Source of the DNA: Streptomyces sp. NBRC 109706 | GTDB lineage: Bacteria > Actinomycetota > Actinomycetes > Streptomycetales > Streptomycetaceae | Reading direction: 5' to 3' | Assembly: GCF_000974485.1 (NCBI RefSeq) | Contig: NZ_BBOM01000005.1 | Location: 790,289-854,288 of the forward strand | Length of the DNA stretch: 64,000 nucleotides | Part shown: positions 6,881 through 14,450 of the stretch, piece by piece | Layout: every line of letters starts with the position of its first letter | Numbering within the stretch: position 1 is the stretch's first letter | Notes under the pieces: generated by a model | Seen by the model: only the letters and a program-made list of their open reading frames with translations | Database searches by the model: none | Told to the model about the DNA's origin: nothing | Position numbers and translations under genes: made by a program

Positions 6881-8239
6881 TCAGACGCGGAAGATCTCAA
6901 GGAAACTGCTCCAGAACCCCTTCTTCGGCCGGTCGGACGCGCCAGGTGTGCCCGGCGTGCCGGGCGCCGGCACGCGCGGCACCGGCTGCGCGGCGACCGA
7001 ACGTGTGGGGGTGGGCCGGTACGCCGACGCCGTCCGGGTGGCCGGGGCGGGAGCGAACTCGACGGGCAGCGTGGCCAGGGCCCGGTGGAAGGGCCCAGGA
7101 CGCCACTGGAGCTCGCCCGCCGACTCGCTGATGGCGATGTCAGGCAGCGCGTTGAGGAGCTGCTCGATGGCGGTGACCGCGACGACCTGGGCGAGGCTCT
7201 TGGCGGGGCAGGCGTGCGGGCCGGCTCCCCAGGCGAGGTGGGCGCTCCTGCCGTGGGCGTGACCGGCCTCGGCGAGGGCGGGGTCGCTGTTGGCTCCGGC
7301 GAAGCTGATGACGACCGGCGTGTTCGCCGGCGCCAGCACCCCGCCGAGATCGACGTCCTGCAACGGGAAGTGCGTCGCGTAGTTGGCGATCGGCGGGTCG
7401 TTGAGCAGCACGCGGTCGAGGGCGTCCTCGATCCCCATGCTCGGCCCGTCGTCGCCGCCCCGTTCCAGCAGCAGGAGCAGGGTGTTGGCGATGAGGTTGC
7501 GCTCGGGCTCCACGCTGGCGCCGATCAGCATCACCAGCTGGTCCTTCAACTCCTCGTCGCTGAGGCCGGCGGAGTGCCGGACGAGCCAGGAGGTGATGTC
7601 CTCGGCCGGGCTGCGGCGCTTGAGCGCGACCAACTCCAGGAAGCAGTCGGCCAGTTCCTCGCTGGCCCGCAGCGAGTCCCGGCCGTCGAACATGTCGGCC
7701 ATCGCGGTCGTCACCCGGTCGCCGATGGCGGGGGGGCAGCCGAACAGCTTGTTGATCAGCAGCATCGGCAGCAGCTTGGCGTAGTGGTTGACCAGATCCG
7801 CCCGGCCCAACTCGCTGAACTGGTCGATGAGATAGGCGGCGATCGGCTCGACGTCACGCCTGACCCGCGCCACGTTGAGCCGATCGAGGCTCTCCGTGAC
7901 CGCCTTGCGGAGCCGAAGGTGCTGGGCACCGTCCGTGAACAGGCAGTTGGGCCGATAGGCCATCATCGGCAGGACGGGGCTGTCGAGTGGTATCCGGCCC
8001 TCGTTGAGCGCGGTCCAGCGGCGCCCGTCGCGGGCGAACAGGCCGGGGCTCTGGAGCACCCGCCTGGCGGTCTCGTGCTCGACGACGAGGGTGGCCTCGA
8101 CGCCGGGAGCGAGTTCGACGGGGCCGGCGGGGCCGTGTTCCCTGATGTAGTTGTAGACCTTCTCCGGTGCGGCGGCGAAGTCGGCGTCGTACATGGGGCA
8201 TCTGGCCGCGCCGGCGGCGTTCGAGTTGTGAGCGTCCAT
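6881..8239 (-). CDS. cvnE: Conservon cytochrome P450, CYP157-like (CvnE)
   Basis: 452 residues. The heme loop is WGAGPHACPAKSLA with the cysteine ligand at Cys344. The K-helix is non-standard: ALDRVLLNDPP stands where EELLRLxPP is usual, so the EXXR pair is absent, a known trait of the Streptomyces CYP157 family. The I-helix reads GASVEPERN and lacks the usual acid-threonine pair. The region between the K-helix and the heme loop is shortened. A Pro-rich tail ends in KKGFWSSFLEIFRV, possibly a membrane-associating helix. AAAGGA lies about 8 bp before the ATG. It is the last gene of the conservon, 44 bp after cvnD. Monooxygenase activity is uncertain; a sensory or effector role is possible. Confidence 0.9.
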   Translation of the reverse strand: MDAHNSNAAGAARCPMYDADFAAAPEKVYNYIREHGPAGPVELAPGVEATLVVEHETARRVLQSPGLFARDGRRWTALNEGRIPLDSPVLPMMAYRPNCLFTDGAQHLRLRKAVTESLDRLNVARVRRDVEPIAAYLIDQFSELGRADLVNHYAKLLPMLLINKLFGCPPAIGDRVTTAMADMFDGRDSLRASEELADCFLELVALKRRSPAEDITSWLVRHSAGLSDEELKDQLVMLIGASVEPERNLIANTLLLLLERGGDDGPSMGIEDALDRVLLNDPPIANYATHFPLQDVDLGGVLAPANTPVVISFAGANSDPALAEAGHAHGRSAHLAWGAGPHACPAKSLAQVVAVTAIEQLLNALPDIAISESAGELQWRPGPFHRALATLPVEFAPAPATRTASAYRPTPTRSVAAQPVPRVPAPGTPGTPGASDRPKKGFWSSFLEIFRV

Positions 8240-8283
8240 CTTTGTGTCCTTTGAGGGCCCGGGCCGTGGTCCGAGGAGGGGGG

Positions 8284-8892
8284 TCAGGCCACGCGGTCGA
8301 GCAGATGACGGACCAGGGCTATCAGCGCGTCGGTGGAGGAGCGCCGGTTCCGCGCGTCGCAGTAGACCACGGGGGTGTCGGGGAGCAGGTCGAGAGCCTC
8401 GCGGATCTCCGCCTCGTCGAACCTCTCCGGATCGGAGAAGGCGTTGACGGCGATCGCGTACTCCAGGCCGTACTCGTCGATCAGATCGATGACCGGGAAG
8501 GTCTCCTCCAGGCGTGCGGGGTCGATCAGCAGCAGGGCGCCGAGCGCGCCGCGGGCCATGTCCTCCCAGACCTGGACGAAGCGCTGCTGCCCCGGGGTGC
8601 CGAACAGGTACAGGACCAACTCGTCGCTCAGGGTCAGCCGGCCGAAGTCCAGGGCCACGGTGGTGGTTGCCTTGTTCGGCACCCCGCGCAGGTCGTCCAC
8701 GTGCACGGACGCCTGCGTCATCTTCTCCTCCGTGCGCAGGGGAGCGATCTCCGACAGGGACCCGATGAAGGTCGTCTTTCCCACGGCGAAGTGGCCCACC
8801 ACCAAGATCTTCGCGGCGGTGGTCACTTCGTCCGAGACATAGATGGAACGGTTCACCGTCGAGTTAGCCGATGTTGAGGGCTTCGAGTCCAT
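8284..8892 (-). CDS. cvnD: Conservon GTPase (CvnD)
   Basis: 202 residues, Ras-like small GTPase of the conservon type. The P-loop is GHFAVGKTT at residues 33-41. Switch II is FGTPGQQRF, with Gln in the usual catalytic position. NAFSD stands where NKxD is expected, which is common in this family. In conservons these GTPases work with the roadblock and DUF742 partners as a membrane-associated switch resembling eukaryotic G-protein signalling. The start overlaps the end of the DUF742 gene by 29 bp, supporting one transcript. Confidence 0.92.
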   Translation of the reverse strand: MDSKPSTSANSTVNRSIYVSDEVTTAAKILVVGHFAVGKTTFIGSLSEIAPLRTEEKMTQASVHVDDLRGVPNKATTTVALDFGRLTLSDELVLYLFGTPGQQRFVQVWEDMARGALGALLLIDPARLEETFPVIDLIDEYGLEYAIAVNAFSDPERFDEAEIREALDLLPDTPVVYCDARNRRSSTDALIALVRHLLDRVA

Positions 8893-9241
8893 GAAGAACC
8901 TTCTCGAGAATCGGTCGGGGAACGCGCTGGGCCGGGGCCGGTTCGGCGCGGCGCAGGAGGTGGCCCTGGTCGGACAGGTCGGACAGCAGCAGCCGGGTGA
9001 CGCCGACCGGCAGTCCCAGATGCCCGGCGACCTCGGCGACCGAGAGGTAGCCGCCCTCGCACAGCTCCCAGATGGCCCGCACCTCGGGGCTGGCCCCGCG
9101 CGGCAGCTTCCGGTCGGGGGCCAGGCAGACCAGGGCGTGGAGCGCCAGCTCGCTTTCCGAGGGGAGGCGACGGCCGCCCGTGATGACGTAGGAGCGGACG
9201 AAGCCGCTGGTCCCTGGGGTGTCCTCGCGAGGCCAGGTCAT
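8864..9241 (-). CDS. cvnC: DUF742 conservon protein (CvnC)
   Basis: 125 residues. It opens with MTWPRED and has the family core GFVRSYVITGGRR, followed by a winged-helix-like part: EVRAIWELCEGGYLSVAEVAGHLGLPVGVTRLLLSDL. Its start codon overlaps the stop of cvnB as ATGA at 9238-9241. DUF742 proteins are constant conservon members that bind the other Cvn proteins; DNA binding has been suggested from the fold but is not shown here. A longer in-frame ORF upstream was rejected because it would run through cvnB. Confidence 0.92.
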   Translation of the reverse strand: MTWPREDTPGTSGFVRSYVITGGRRLPSESELALHALVCLAPDRKLPRGASPEVRAIWELCEGGYLSVAEVAGHLGLPVGVTRLLLSDLSDQGHLLRRAEPAPAQRVPRPILEKVLHGLEALNIG

Positions 9242-9636
9242 GCGTCCGCGCCCGTGGCCTCGCGCAGCTCCGCGCTCATCGCCTTGGCCAGCGCGCTCAC
9301 GGTCTTCTGCATCCGGATCGACATCGCCTCCATATCGACGTCCAGGGTGGTGGAGACGGCGAGGTAGGAGCCCCGGCCGCCGGCGATCAGGAAGATCCAT
9401 CCACCGTCGAACTCGATCAGCGTCTGCTTCCACAGCCCGCCCTCACCGACGAAGGAGGCAACGCTGCGGCAGAGCGACTGGAGCGAGCTCATCGCGGCGG
9501 CGTTCCGTTCGGCGTCGTCACGGCCGATACCGTCGGAGCGTTGCATGAGCAGACCGTCCGCCGAGACAAGGATGGCGTGGTGTGCCCCACGTACTTCGAG
9601 CACGTCGTTCAACACCCAGGACAGATTGGCGCTCAC
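9238..9636 (-). CDS. cvnB: Roadblock/LC7-domain protein (CvnB)
   Basis: 132 residues, a complete roadblock domain beginning LSWVLNDVLEVRGAHHAILVSADGLLM and containing AAAMSSLQSLCRSVA and GGWIFLIAGGRGSYLAV. Family members dimerise and act as regulators of the partner GTPase (MglB-like). It is coupled on both sides: its ATG overlaps the cvnA stop as ATGA, and its own stop overlaps the cvnC start. Confidence 0.93.
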   Translation of the reverse strand: MSANLSWVLNDVLEVRGAHHAILVSADGLLMQRSDGIGRDDAERNAAAMSSLQSLCRSVASFVGEGGLWKQTLIEFDGGWIFLIAGGRGSYLAVSTTLDVDMEAMSIRMQKTVSALAKAMSAELREATGADA

Positions 9637-10823
9637 TGGCTCTGAGGTCCTTCCGCGTTGTCTGAGTCTCGGCCGAGCATGGTTCCGCGAGCGAACGCCT
9701 TGAGGCGTGTAGCCGTCTCCTCGCTGGTTCCGTCCGCTTCGGACGACGGGTTGGGGGGCGAGGCCACCACGCTGACGGCCCCGTTGCGGCGCCGGCGGCG
9801 CTTGGGGAGGCCCCCGGCCGTCTGCCCGACGACCAGGGAGGCGATCGGGGTCGGCTTGACCTCCTCCGCCTCGTCGTTGTCGGATCGGTCGAGCACGACG
9901 GCCGCGGGGGCCGGGACCTCCGCCGTCAGCAGGCTCTCCGGCACCCGGATCACGGCCCGCACGCCGCCGTAGGGCGAGACGGCGTCCACGGAGACATGGA
10001 ATCCGTAGTGGGTGGCGAGCTTCCCCGAGAGGGCGAAGCCGAACTTGGGCGGGTCACCGAGGCTGGTGATGTCCACGGCCCCGCCCATCGTGAGCAGGGA
10101 CGTGGCGCGGGCCTTTGTCTCCTGGTCCATGCCGAGGCCGGCGTCGTCCACGATCAGGCAGATACCCGTGGGGACGACCTGGATGTTGATCTCGACGGGC
10201 GAGCCAGGGGCGCTGTACTTGGTCGCGTTGTCGAGCAGTTCGGCCAGCACCATGGCGATGGGTTCGACCGCCCGGTTGCTGACGGCGACGTTGGCCTGCG
10301 AGTGGATTCGCACCCGCTCGAAGCTGCGGATCCGGCCCTGGGCGCTGCGCGCCACGTCGTACACCGAGGCGTCGCGGTCGCGCCGGCCGAGCCAGCCGCC
10401 GCAGAGCACCGAGATGCCCTTGGTGCGACGGCTGAACTGGCTGCCGGTGTGGTCGACCAGCATCAGGTCGGCCAGGTAGGCACGGTCGTCACCGTATTTC
10501 TGCTGGAGTTCGTCCAACAGGGCCAGTTGCTCCTCCGCCAGGGTCGCCAGCGTGCCGACGGCCGACTTCAGGGTGGCCTTGGTCGCCGCCTCGGCGTCCT
10601 TGCGTACCTCCTCAAGATCGGAGGTGTGCCGGGAGCTCGCCGACGAGTGGACCGCCCGGAGTTCGGCGAGCTGGCCCTGCACGGTGGTCAGGTCGCCGGT
10701 CAGGACGTTGTTGCTCGCCCTGAGCTGGATATTGGTTCTCCGCGCTCGTGTCACTGCGAAAACCGCAGCGATGAGCACCACGAGTAGGACCCACAGGAGT
10801 GGATCCCCTAACAAAGACGTCAT
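9633..10823 (-). CDS. cvnA: Conservon sensor histidine kinase-like ATPase (CvnA)
   Basis: 396 residues. One N-terminal transmembrane helix (LLWVLLVVLIAAVFAV) is followed by a coiled-coil-rich segment. LVDHTGSQFSRRTKGISVL holds the likely phosphoacceptor-region His, and a GHKL ATPase domain has N-box ELLDNATKYS (about residues 195-204) and G-box DDAGLGM. The external sensor domain is essentially absent, as is usual for CvnA. A basic KRRRRR patch lies in the C-terminal tail. No response regulator is nearby, so signal output probably goes through the Cvn partners. Confidence 0.92.
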   Translation of the reverse strand: MTSLLGDPLLWVLLVVLIAAVFAVTRARRTNIQLRASNNVLTGDLTTVQGQLAELRAVHSSASSRHTSDLEEVRKDAEAATKATLKSAVGTLATLAEEQLALLDELQQKYGDDRAYLADLMLVDHTGSQFSRRTKGISVLCGGWLGRRDRDASVYDVARSAQGRIRSFERVRIHSQANVAVSNRAVEPIAMVLAELLDNATKYSAPGSPVEINIQVVPTGICLIVDDAGLGMDQETKARATSLLTMGGAVDITSLGDPPKFGFALSGKLATHYGFHVSVDAVSPYGGVRAVIRVPESLLTAEVPAPAAVVLDRSDNDEAEEVKPTPIASLVVGQTAGGLPKRRRRRNGAVSVVASPPNPSSEADGTSEETATRLKAFARGTMLGRDSDNAEGPQSQ

Positions 10824-11194
10824 GAGACTCTCTTCAAGTCGCCTCGCGTCCGGAGACCGATCGGTGGGTGAACCCCGGAAAAGCCACCGCCGCCGTGCGG
10901 TCGCAAGCCTTACCGGGAGATCAACGATCGCTCCTTCACGATGGGGCTGCTGTGGCTGTCCCCCGCACGTGCGTGACGCATCGTCAGCCCGCTGAAAAGC
11001 GTAATGATCTTAACAGTCGAGGCCGCTTCGCCGGATCACCAGAGGGCCGGCTCGGTTGCCCACCGCGTGACGATCGTCGGCGATTGCGGACGGCTGGCGG
11101 AGCAGTTGTGCCTGGCCAGGGGTGGTCCGGTGGGGACCGGCCACGGCCCCGCCCCCGACGACCGTCGAACGGGCCAGGGGCGCGACCGCGCCGG
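10824..11194. other. Intergenic region upstream of the conservon
   Basis: 371 bp between cvnA and the stop of the acyl-CoA dehydrogenase-like gene, both on the minus strand. It should contain the conservon promoter; an AT-richer patch at about 11000-11015 reads TTAAGATCATTACG on the minus strand and could hold a -10 element. No coding frame was recognised. Confidence 0.45.
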
Positions 11195-13033
11195 TCAGTT
11201 GGAGGCCGCTCCGGTGTGCAGCATCGGGTGACGGCCCGTCAGCTGATCGAGTGTGTCGAACGCCTCGGTGAGCGCCAGGGCCTGGGGGATCAGGGCGCCG
11301 ATGACCGACTCGACCGTCTCCGGCAGTTGGCGCACCTGCTCGGTGGTGAGCCGCTCGTGCGCCAGCAGTTCGCCGCTGTGCGCGGCCACATAGCGCAGCG
11401 CGAACAGCCGTTGCAGATCCCGCAGCGGCACCACCGCGCCGGGCGCGGTGGTGCCTTCGGCGGCGGCCAGGAGCTCGGCGGCGGCCAGCCGGTGGACGTG
11501 GGCGTCCACGAGGGCCAGGGCGGAGGTAGAGGCGCCGTTCCAGCGCTCCAGGGGCGAGCCGGCCCGCCGGGTGCGCAGCCGGGTGCGGGCCCGCTCGTGC
11601 CTGATGCGCTCCAGATCGGCCAGCAGGTCGAGCAGATGCTCCGGGTCCAGCAACGAGCGGCCGGCGGGCGGGACCTGGCTGACCGGCCGCGGGGAGAAGC
11701 CGCCCAGCAGCATCTCCCCGGCGGCCTTGACCCAGATGACCGTGTTGTCGCCCTCGGCGGTTATGGTGCCCTCGTTCGCCGCCAGTTGGCCCGCGATCCC
11801 GTTGGAGAGCAGCAGTCCCTGCGCCCCGCACCGCTCACGGCACTCGGTCATCACCTGCCTGGCCTGCCAGGTGATCCAGCCCTTCGCGATGGCCACCAGC
11901 CGTTCGGTGTCCTCGCGTTCGGCCTCCGCCGCCTGCGCCCACCGCCGTGTCACGGCACGGTGCAGCAGGGTGGCGGCGTAGGTCGTGGCCAGCGCTTCCA
12001 CGAGCGGGGCGTGGTGGGTGCGGTGCGCGAACAGCGGCACCCGCTGTCCGCTGGTCATGCCCGAGGTGACCCGCTGGTGTGCGTGCCGCACGGCGACCGT
12101 CAGGGCGTGCCGCATGGTGCCGAGGCTGTAGCCGCTCATGCAGAGCTTGCCGGCGGTGACCCGGCCGATGGAGCGCAGGAACCGTTTGCGGGAGCTCCCC
12201 AGGGAGGAGGTGAACCCGCCCTCGGGCGTCAGGCGTCCGTGGTCGCCCTGGAGCATGGCCGTCCAGGGCAGTCGGACGCCGTGGAACGAGGTGGCGCAGT
12301 GGTCCACGGGACTGCTGGCGGTCTGCGGGAGCGGTTCGACCTCGACGCCCGGCAGATGGCGCCCGCTCGCGTCGGTGAGCGGCGTCAGGAAGAGGAAGAC
12401 GCCGTGGTCCGCGTCGTCGATCACCAGCCGAGCCGCCACCAGCGCGTCCTTCGGGCCGCCGACGCTCGATGTGTTGGGCATCCACTTGCGTGCCCCCGGG
12501 GTCGGCGTGTCGAGCGTGAGGGTGCCCGTGACCCGATCGAGGGTGGCCGTGGTCTGGAGCTGAGGCGCGTCGTTCCCGTGCGCCTGCTCGGTGCAGAGGA
12601 AGGTGCCGACCCGCTCCATCCGCAGGTAGGGCCCCAGATCCCGGTCGCCGTGGTCGTGTTCGCGCAGGCTCCCGAGGAACAGGTTGTAGTGGATGCTGAG
12701 GATCGTCGTCAGCCCCGCGTCCGCCACCCCGGCCCACTCGTGCAGCGCGCTCAGCGCCTCGGCGTCACCGGCCAGGGCCCAGGGGTCGGACAGCGCCGCG
12801 TTCACCACACGCAGCCGCCGGTACGACAGCTCCGTGCGCTCCTGGTGGGTCAGTCCCTCCTGGTAGGCGAACGCGGCCGAGCCGAAGAGGCGACGCCACG
12901 GCTCGTGGAGGTCGTCCCGCGCGTCGAACAGCAGCTGGGTGAGTGCGGCGGACGAGGTCAGAGGGCTTAACTCTACGGGGAGTTGGGAGACAGTCACCGA
13001 AGGAAAGTAACCCGGGGTCGCGCTAAGCGACAT
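11195..13033 (-). CDS. Acyl-CoA dehydrogenase/oxidase-like flavoprotein
   Basis: 612 residues from the ATG at 13033. The layout is that of acyl-CoA oxidases and long ACADs: an N-terminal helical part, a middle beta domain (FLCTEQAHGNDAPQLQTTATLDRVTGTLTLDTP, then KWMPN and VFLFLTPLTD), and a flavin-binding C-terminal helical domain (GRVTAGKLCMSG, then ECRERCGAQGLLLSNGIAGQLAANEGTITAEGDNTV). The GDNTV segment resembles the oxidase flavin loop. No strong ribosome binding site precedes 13033; a downstream GTG near 12997 is an alternative. Role and substrate are unknown, and there are no beta-oxidation neighbours. Confidence 0.75.
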   Translation of the reverse strand: MSLSATPGYFPSVTVSQLPVELSPLTSSAALTQLLFDARDDLHEPWRRLFGSAAFAYQEGLTHQERTELSYRRLRVVNAALSDPWALAGDAEALSALHEWAGVADAGLTTILSIHYNLFLGSLREHDHGDRDLGPYLRMERVGTFLCTEQAHGNDAPQLQTTATLDRVTGTLTLDTPTPGARKWMPNTSSVGGPKDALVAARLVIDDADHGVFLFLTPLTDASGRHLPGVEVEPLPQTASSPVDHCATSFHGVRLPWTAMLQGDHGRLTPEGGFTSSLGSSRKRFLRSIGRVTAGKLCMSGYSLGTMRHALTVAVRHAHQRVTSGMTSGQRVPLFAHRTHHAPLVEALATTYAATLLHRAVTRRWAQAAEAEREDTERLVAIAKGWITWQARQVMTECRERCGAQGLLLSNGIAGQLAANEGTITAEGDNTVIWVKAAGEMLLGGFSPRPVSQVPPAGRSLLDPEHLLDLLADLERIRHERARTRLRTRRAGSPLERWNGASTSALALVDAHVHRLAAAELLAAAEGTTAPGAVVPLRDLQRLFALRYVAAHSGELLAHERLTTEQVRQLPETVESVIGALIPQALALTEAFDTLDQLTGRHPMLHTGAASN

Positions 13034-13125
13034 TATGATGATCACCACGATTGAACCGCCAGGTTCCGCGGTACGCGTCCACCGCAACGGTCGATGCCTG
13101 ACCTGCGCCAAGGGCCTCCTCAGCC

Positions 13126-13520
13126 ATGCCCTGCCGGGCGGCGACCGGCCGGTCGAGGCCGGACGCGGGACGGGCGGGGGAAGCGCCGCATGAGCCAGGT
13201 CCTCGACACCTCCGTCTGCTGCGCTGCCGCGCGGTGCCCGCCACGCACCAAGAGGCGCTGCGCGCCCGCACCGAGGTGACGACGGCCAGCACCTCCTGCG
13301 CGGGCACGTTCTGCCTGCCGCGCTCCCTCGCCACCTTCCTGCTGTGCCGGATGCGGGGGTCCGGCCGACCTGGTGCAGCGGCGTGAGGACACCGCCGTTC
13401 GCCGCGCACGCCTGGGTGGAGGCGGACGGGCTGCGGGTCGGCGAGCCGGCCGAGGCGTACAGCTACCGCGTCCTGCTCGCCGTCGGGCCGCTCGGCGAGC
13501 CACAGCGGCAGCGCCGCTGA
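13126..13520 (+). pseudogene. Frameshifted lasso-peptide B2 (transglutaminase-like) protein
   Basis: One frame reads RAVPATHQEALRARTEV, then SCAGTFCLPRSLATFLLCRMRG, and closes with TGA soon after 13369. A second frame continues TWCSGVRTPPFAAHAWVEADG and GEPAEAYSYRVLLAV to the TGA at 13518-13520. Joined, these give the B2 leader-peptidase pattern: Cys in CLPRS, His in AHAWVE, and an Asp nearby (PF13471-like catalytic triad). A single one-base indel near 13365 splits it. No precursor peptide, B1 or cyclase gene is beside it, so it looks like the orphan remnant of a lasso-peptide cluster, or a sequencing error in an orphan gene. Confidence 0.62.
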
Positions 13521-13527
13521 CGCGGCG

Positions 13528-14394
13528 TCAGAGGCGGTGCAGGCGCCAGGTCTGGGCGGGGGTGCCGTTGCACCCCCACTGGCGGACCTTCTCGCCGAGG
13601 CTCACGGAGGCGTTCGGCACCTCAAGGCAGTAGTTGCTGAGGACCGCGACCAGTTGCACGGCGCCGTCGCCGAGTGGCTCGATCCGCCACTTCTGGGGCT
13701 CCGACCCGTTGCAGTGCCACATCATCATGTCGATGCCGTGCTCCGTGCTGCCGAACGGCAGGTCCAGGCAGTTGCCCATGGCCGACAGCGTGAAGGTGTC
13801 CGGCTGGTCGGTCCCGCCGACCAGCCACTGCTGGGCGTCGCTGCCGTTGCAGTTCCACTGCTGGATCGGTCCGCCCACCTCGGTGGTGCTGTTCGGCACG
13901 TCCAGGCATCTGGTGGCGTTCTGAAGCGCGTAGACGCCGCCGTCCTGAGGGAGGCCGTCCTCCTCGCGGAGAAGCTCCGGGTCCGGATCGGGCTCGGGGT
14001 CGGGCTCCGGATCCGGGTCCGGTTCGGGGTCGGGGTCGGGGGGCGGCGGCGGGGCGGGATCGGGCTCGGGGTCCGGCTCCGGTTCCTCCTCGGGCTCCTC
14101 GGTCGGCTCCTCGGTGGGCTCCGCCGGCCCTTCGGGTTCGGGTTCCGGCTCGGGTTCGGGTTCGGGGGGCGGCGCGGTGGGCGCCGGGGCGGCCACGGGT
14201 TCGCCCTGGTCGCCGCCCGGCAGCACGACGCCGACGAGCCGGACCGAGCCGACGATCAGCGTCACCAGGGCAACCCCCCAGACCAGGGAGGCGAACACCC
14301 GCCGCCCCGGCAGCAGTCCCCGGCGTGCCACGGCCGGTCTGCGCGCGAAGGCCGCCGCGAACCGAGGTGCGGACTGTTGTCGCCTTCGTATCAT
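13528..14394 (-). CDS. Membrane-anchored ricin-type (RICIN) lectin, copy 2
   Basis: 288 residues and the same plan as copy 1: a basic N-terminus, transmembrane segment VFASLVWGVALVTLIVGSVRLVGVVL, a Pro-Glu/Pro-Asp-rich spacer, and a C-terminal ricin-type trefoil with CLDVPNSTTE, QQWNCNGSD, MMWHCNGSE and RQWGCNGT repeats. The start is ATGATACG at 14394, with a GTG two codons earlier. The lectin domain has diverged from copy 1 far more than the anchor. The stop lies 8 bp from the opposing B2 remnant, and both stops sit within a tgacgc-g-gcgtca palindrome. Confidence 0.85.
   Translation of the reverse strand: MIRRRQQSAPRFAAAFARRPAVARRGLLPGRRVFASLVWGVALVTLIVGSVRLVGVVLPGGDQGEPVAAPAPTAPPPEPEPEPEPEPEGPAEPTEEPTEEPEEEPEPDPEPDPAPPPPPDPDPEPDPDPEPDPEPDPDPELLREEDGLPQDGGVYALQNATRCLDVPNSTTEVGGPIQQWNCNGSDAQQWLVGGTDQPDTFTLSAMGNCLDLPFGSTEHGIDMMMWHCNGSEPQKWRIEPLGDGAVQLVAVLSNYCLEVPNASVSLGEKVRQWGCNGTPAQTWRLHRL
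14120..14394 (-). repeat. Inverted repeat arm B, shared with 5931-6205
   Basis: 275 bp matching the reverse complement of arm A without gaps, about 96% identical by eye. The two arms bracket the conservon, the acyl-CoA dehydrogenase-like gene and the B2 remnant. Confidence 0.85.
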
Positions 14395-14450
14395 CGGCAC
14401 CTCGTCATCAGAAAGGTCGGGGGAGTTCAGAGGTCAGGGGGCAGGGGCGC

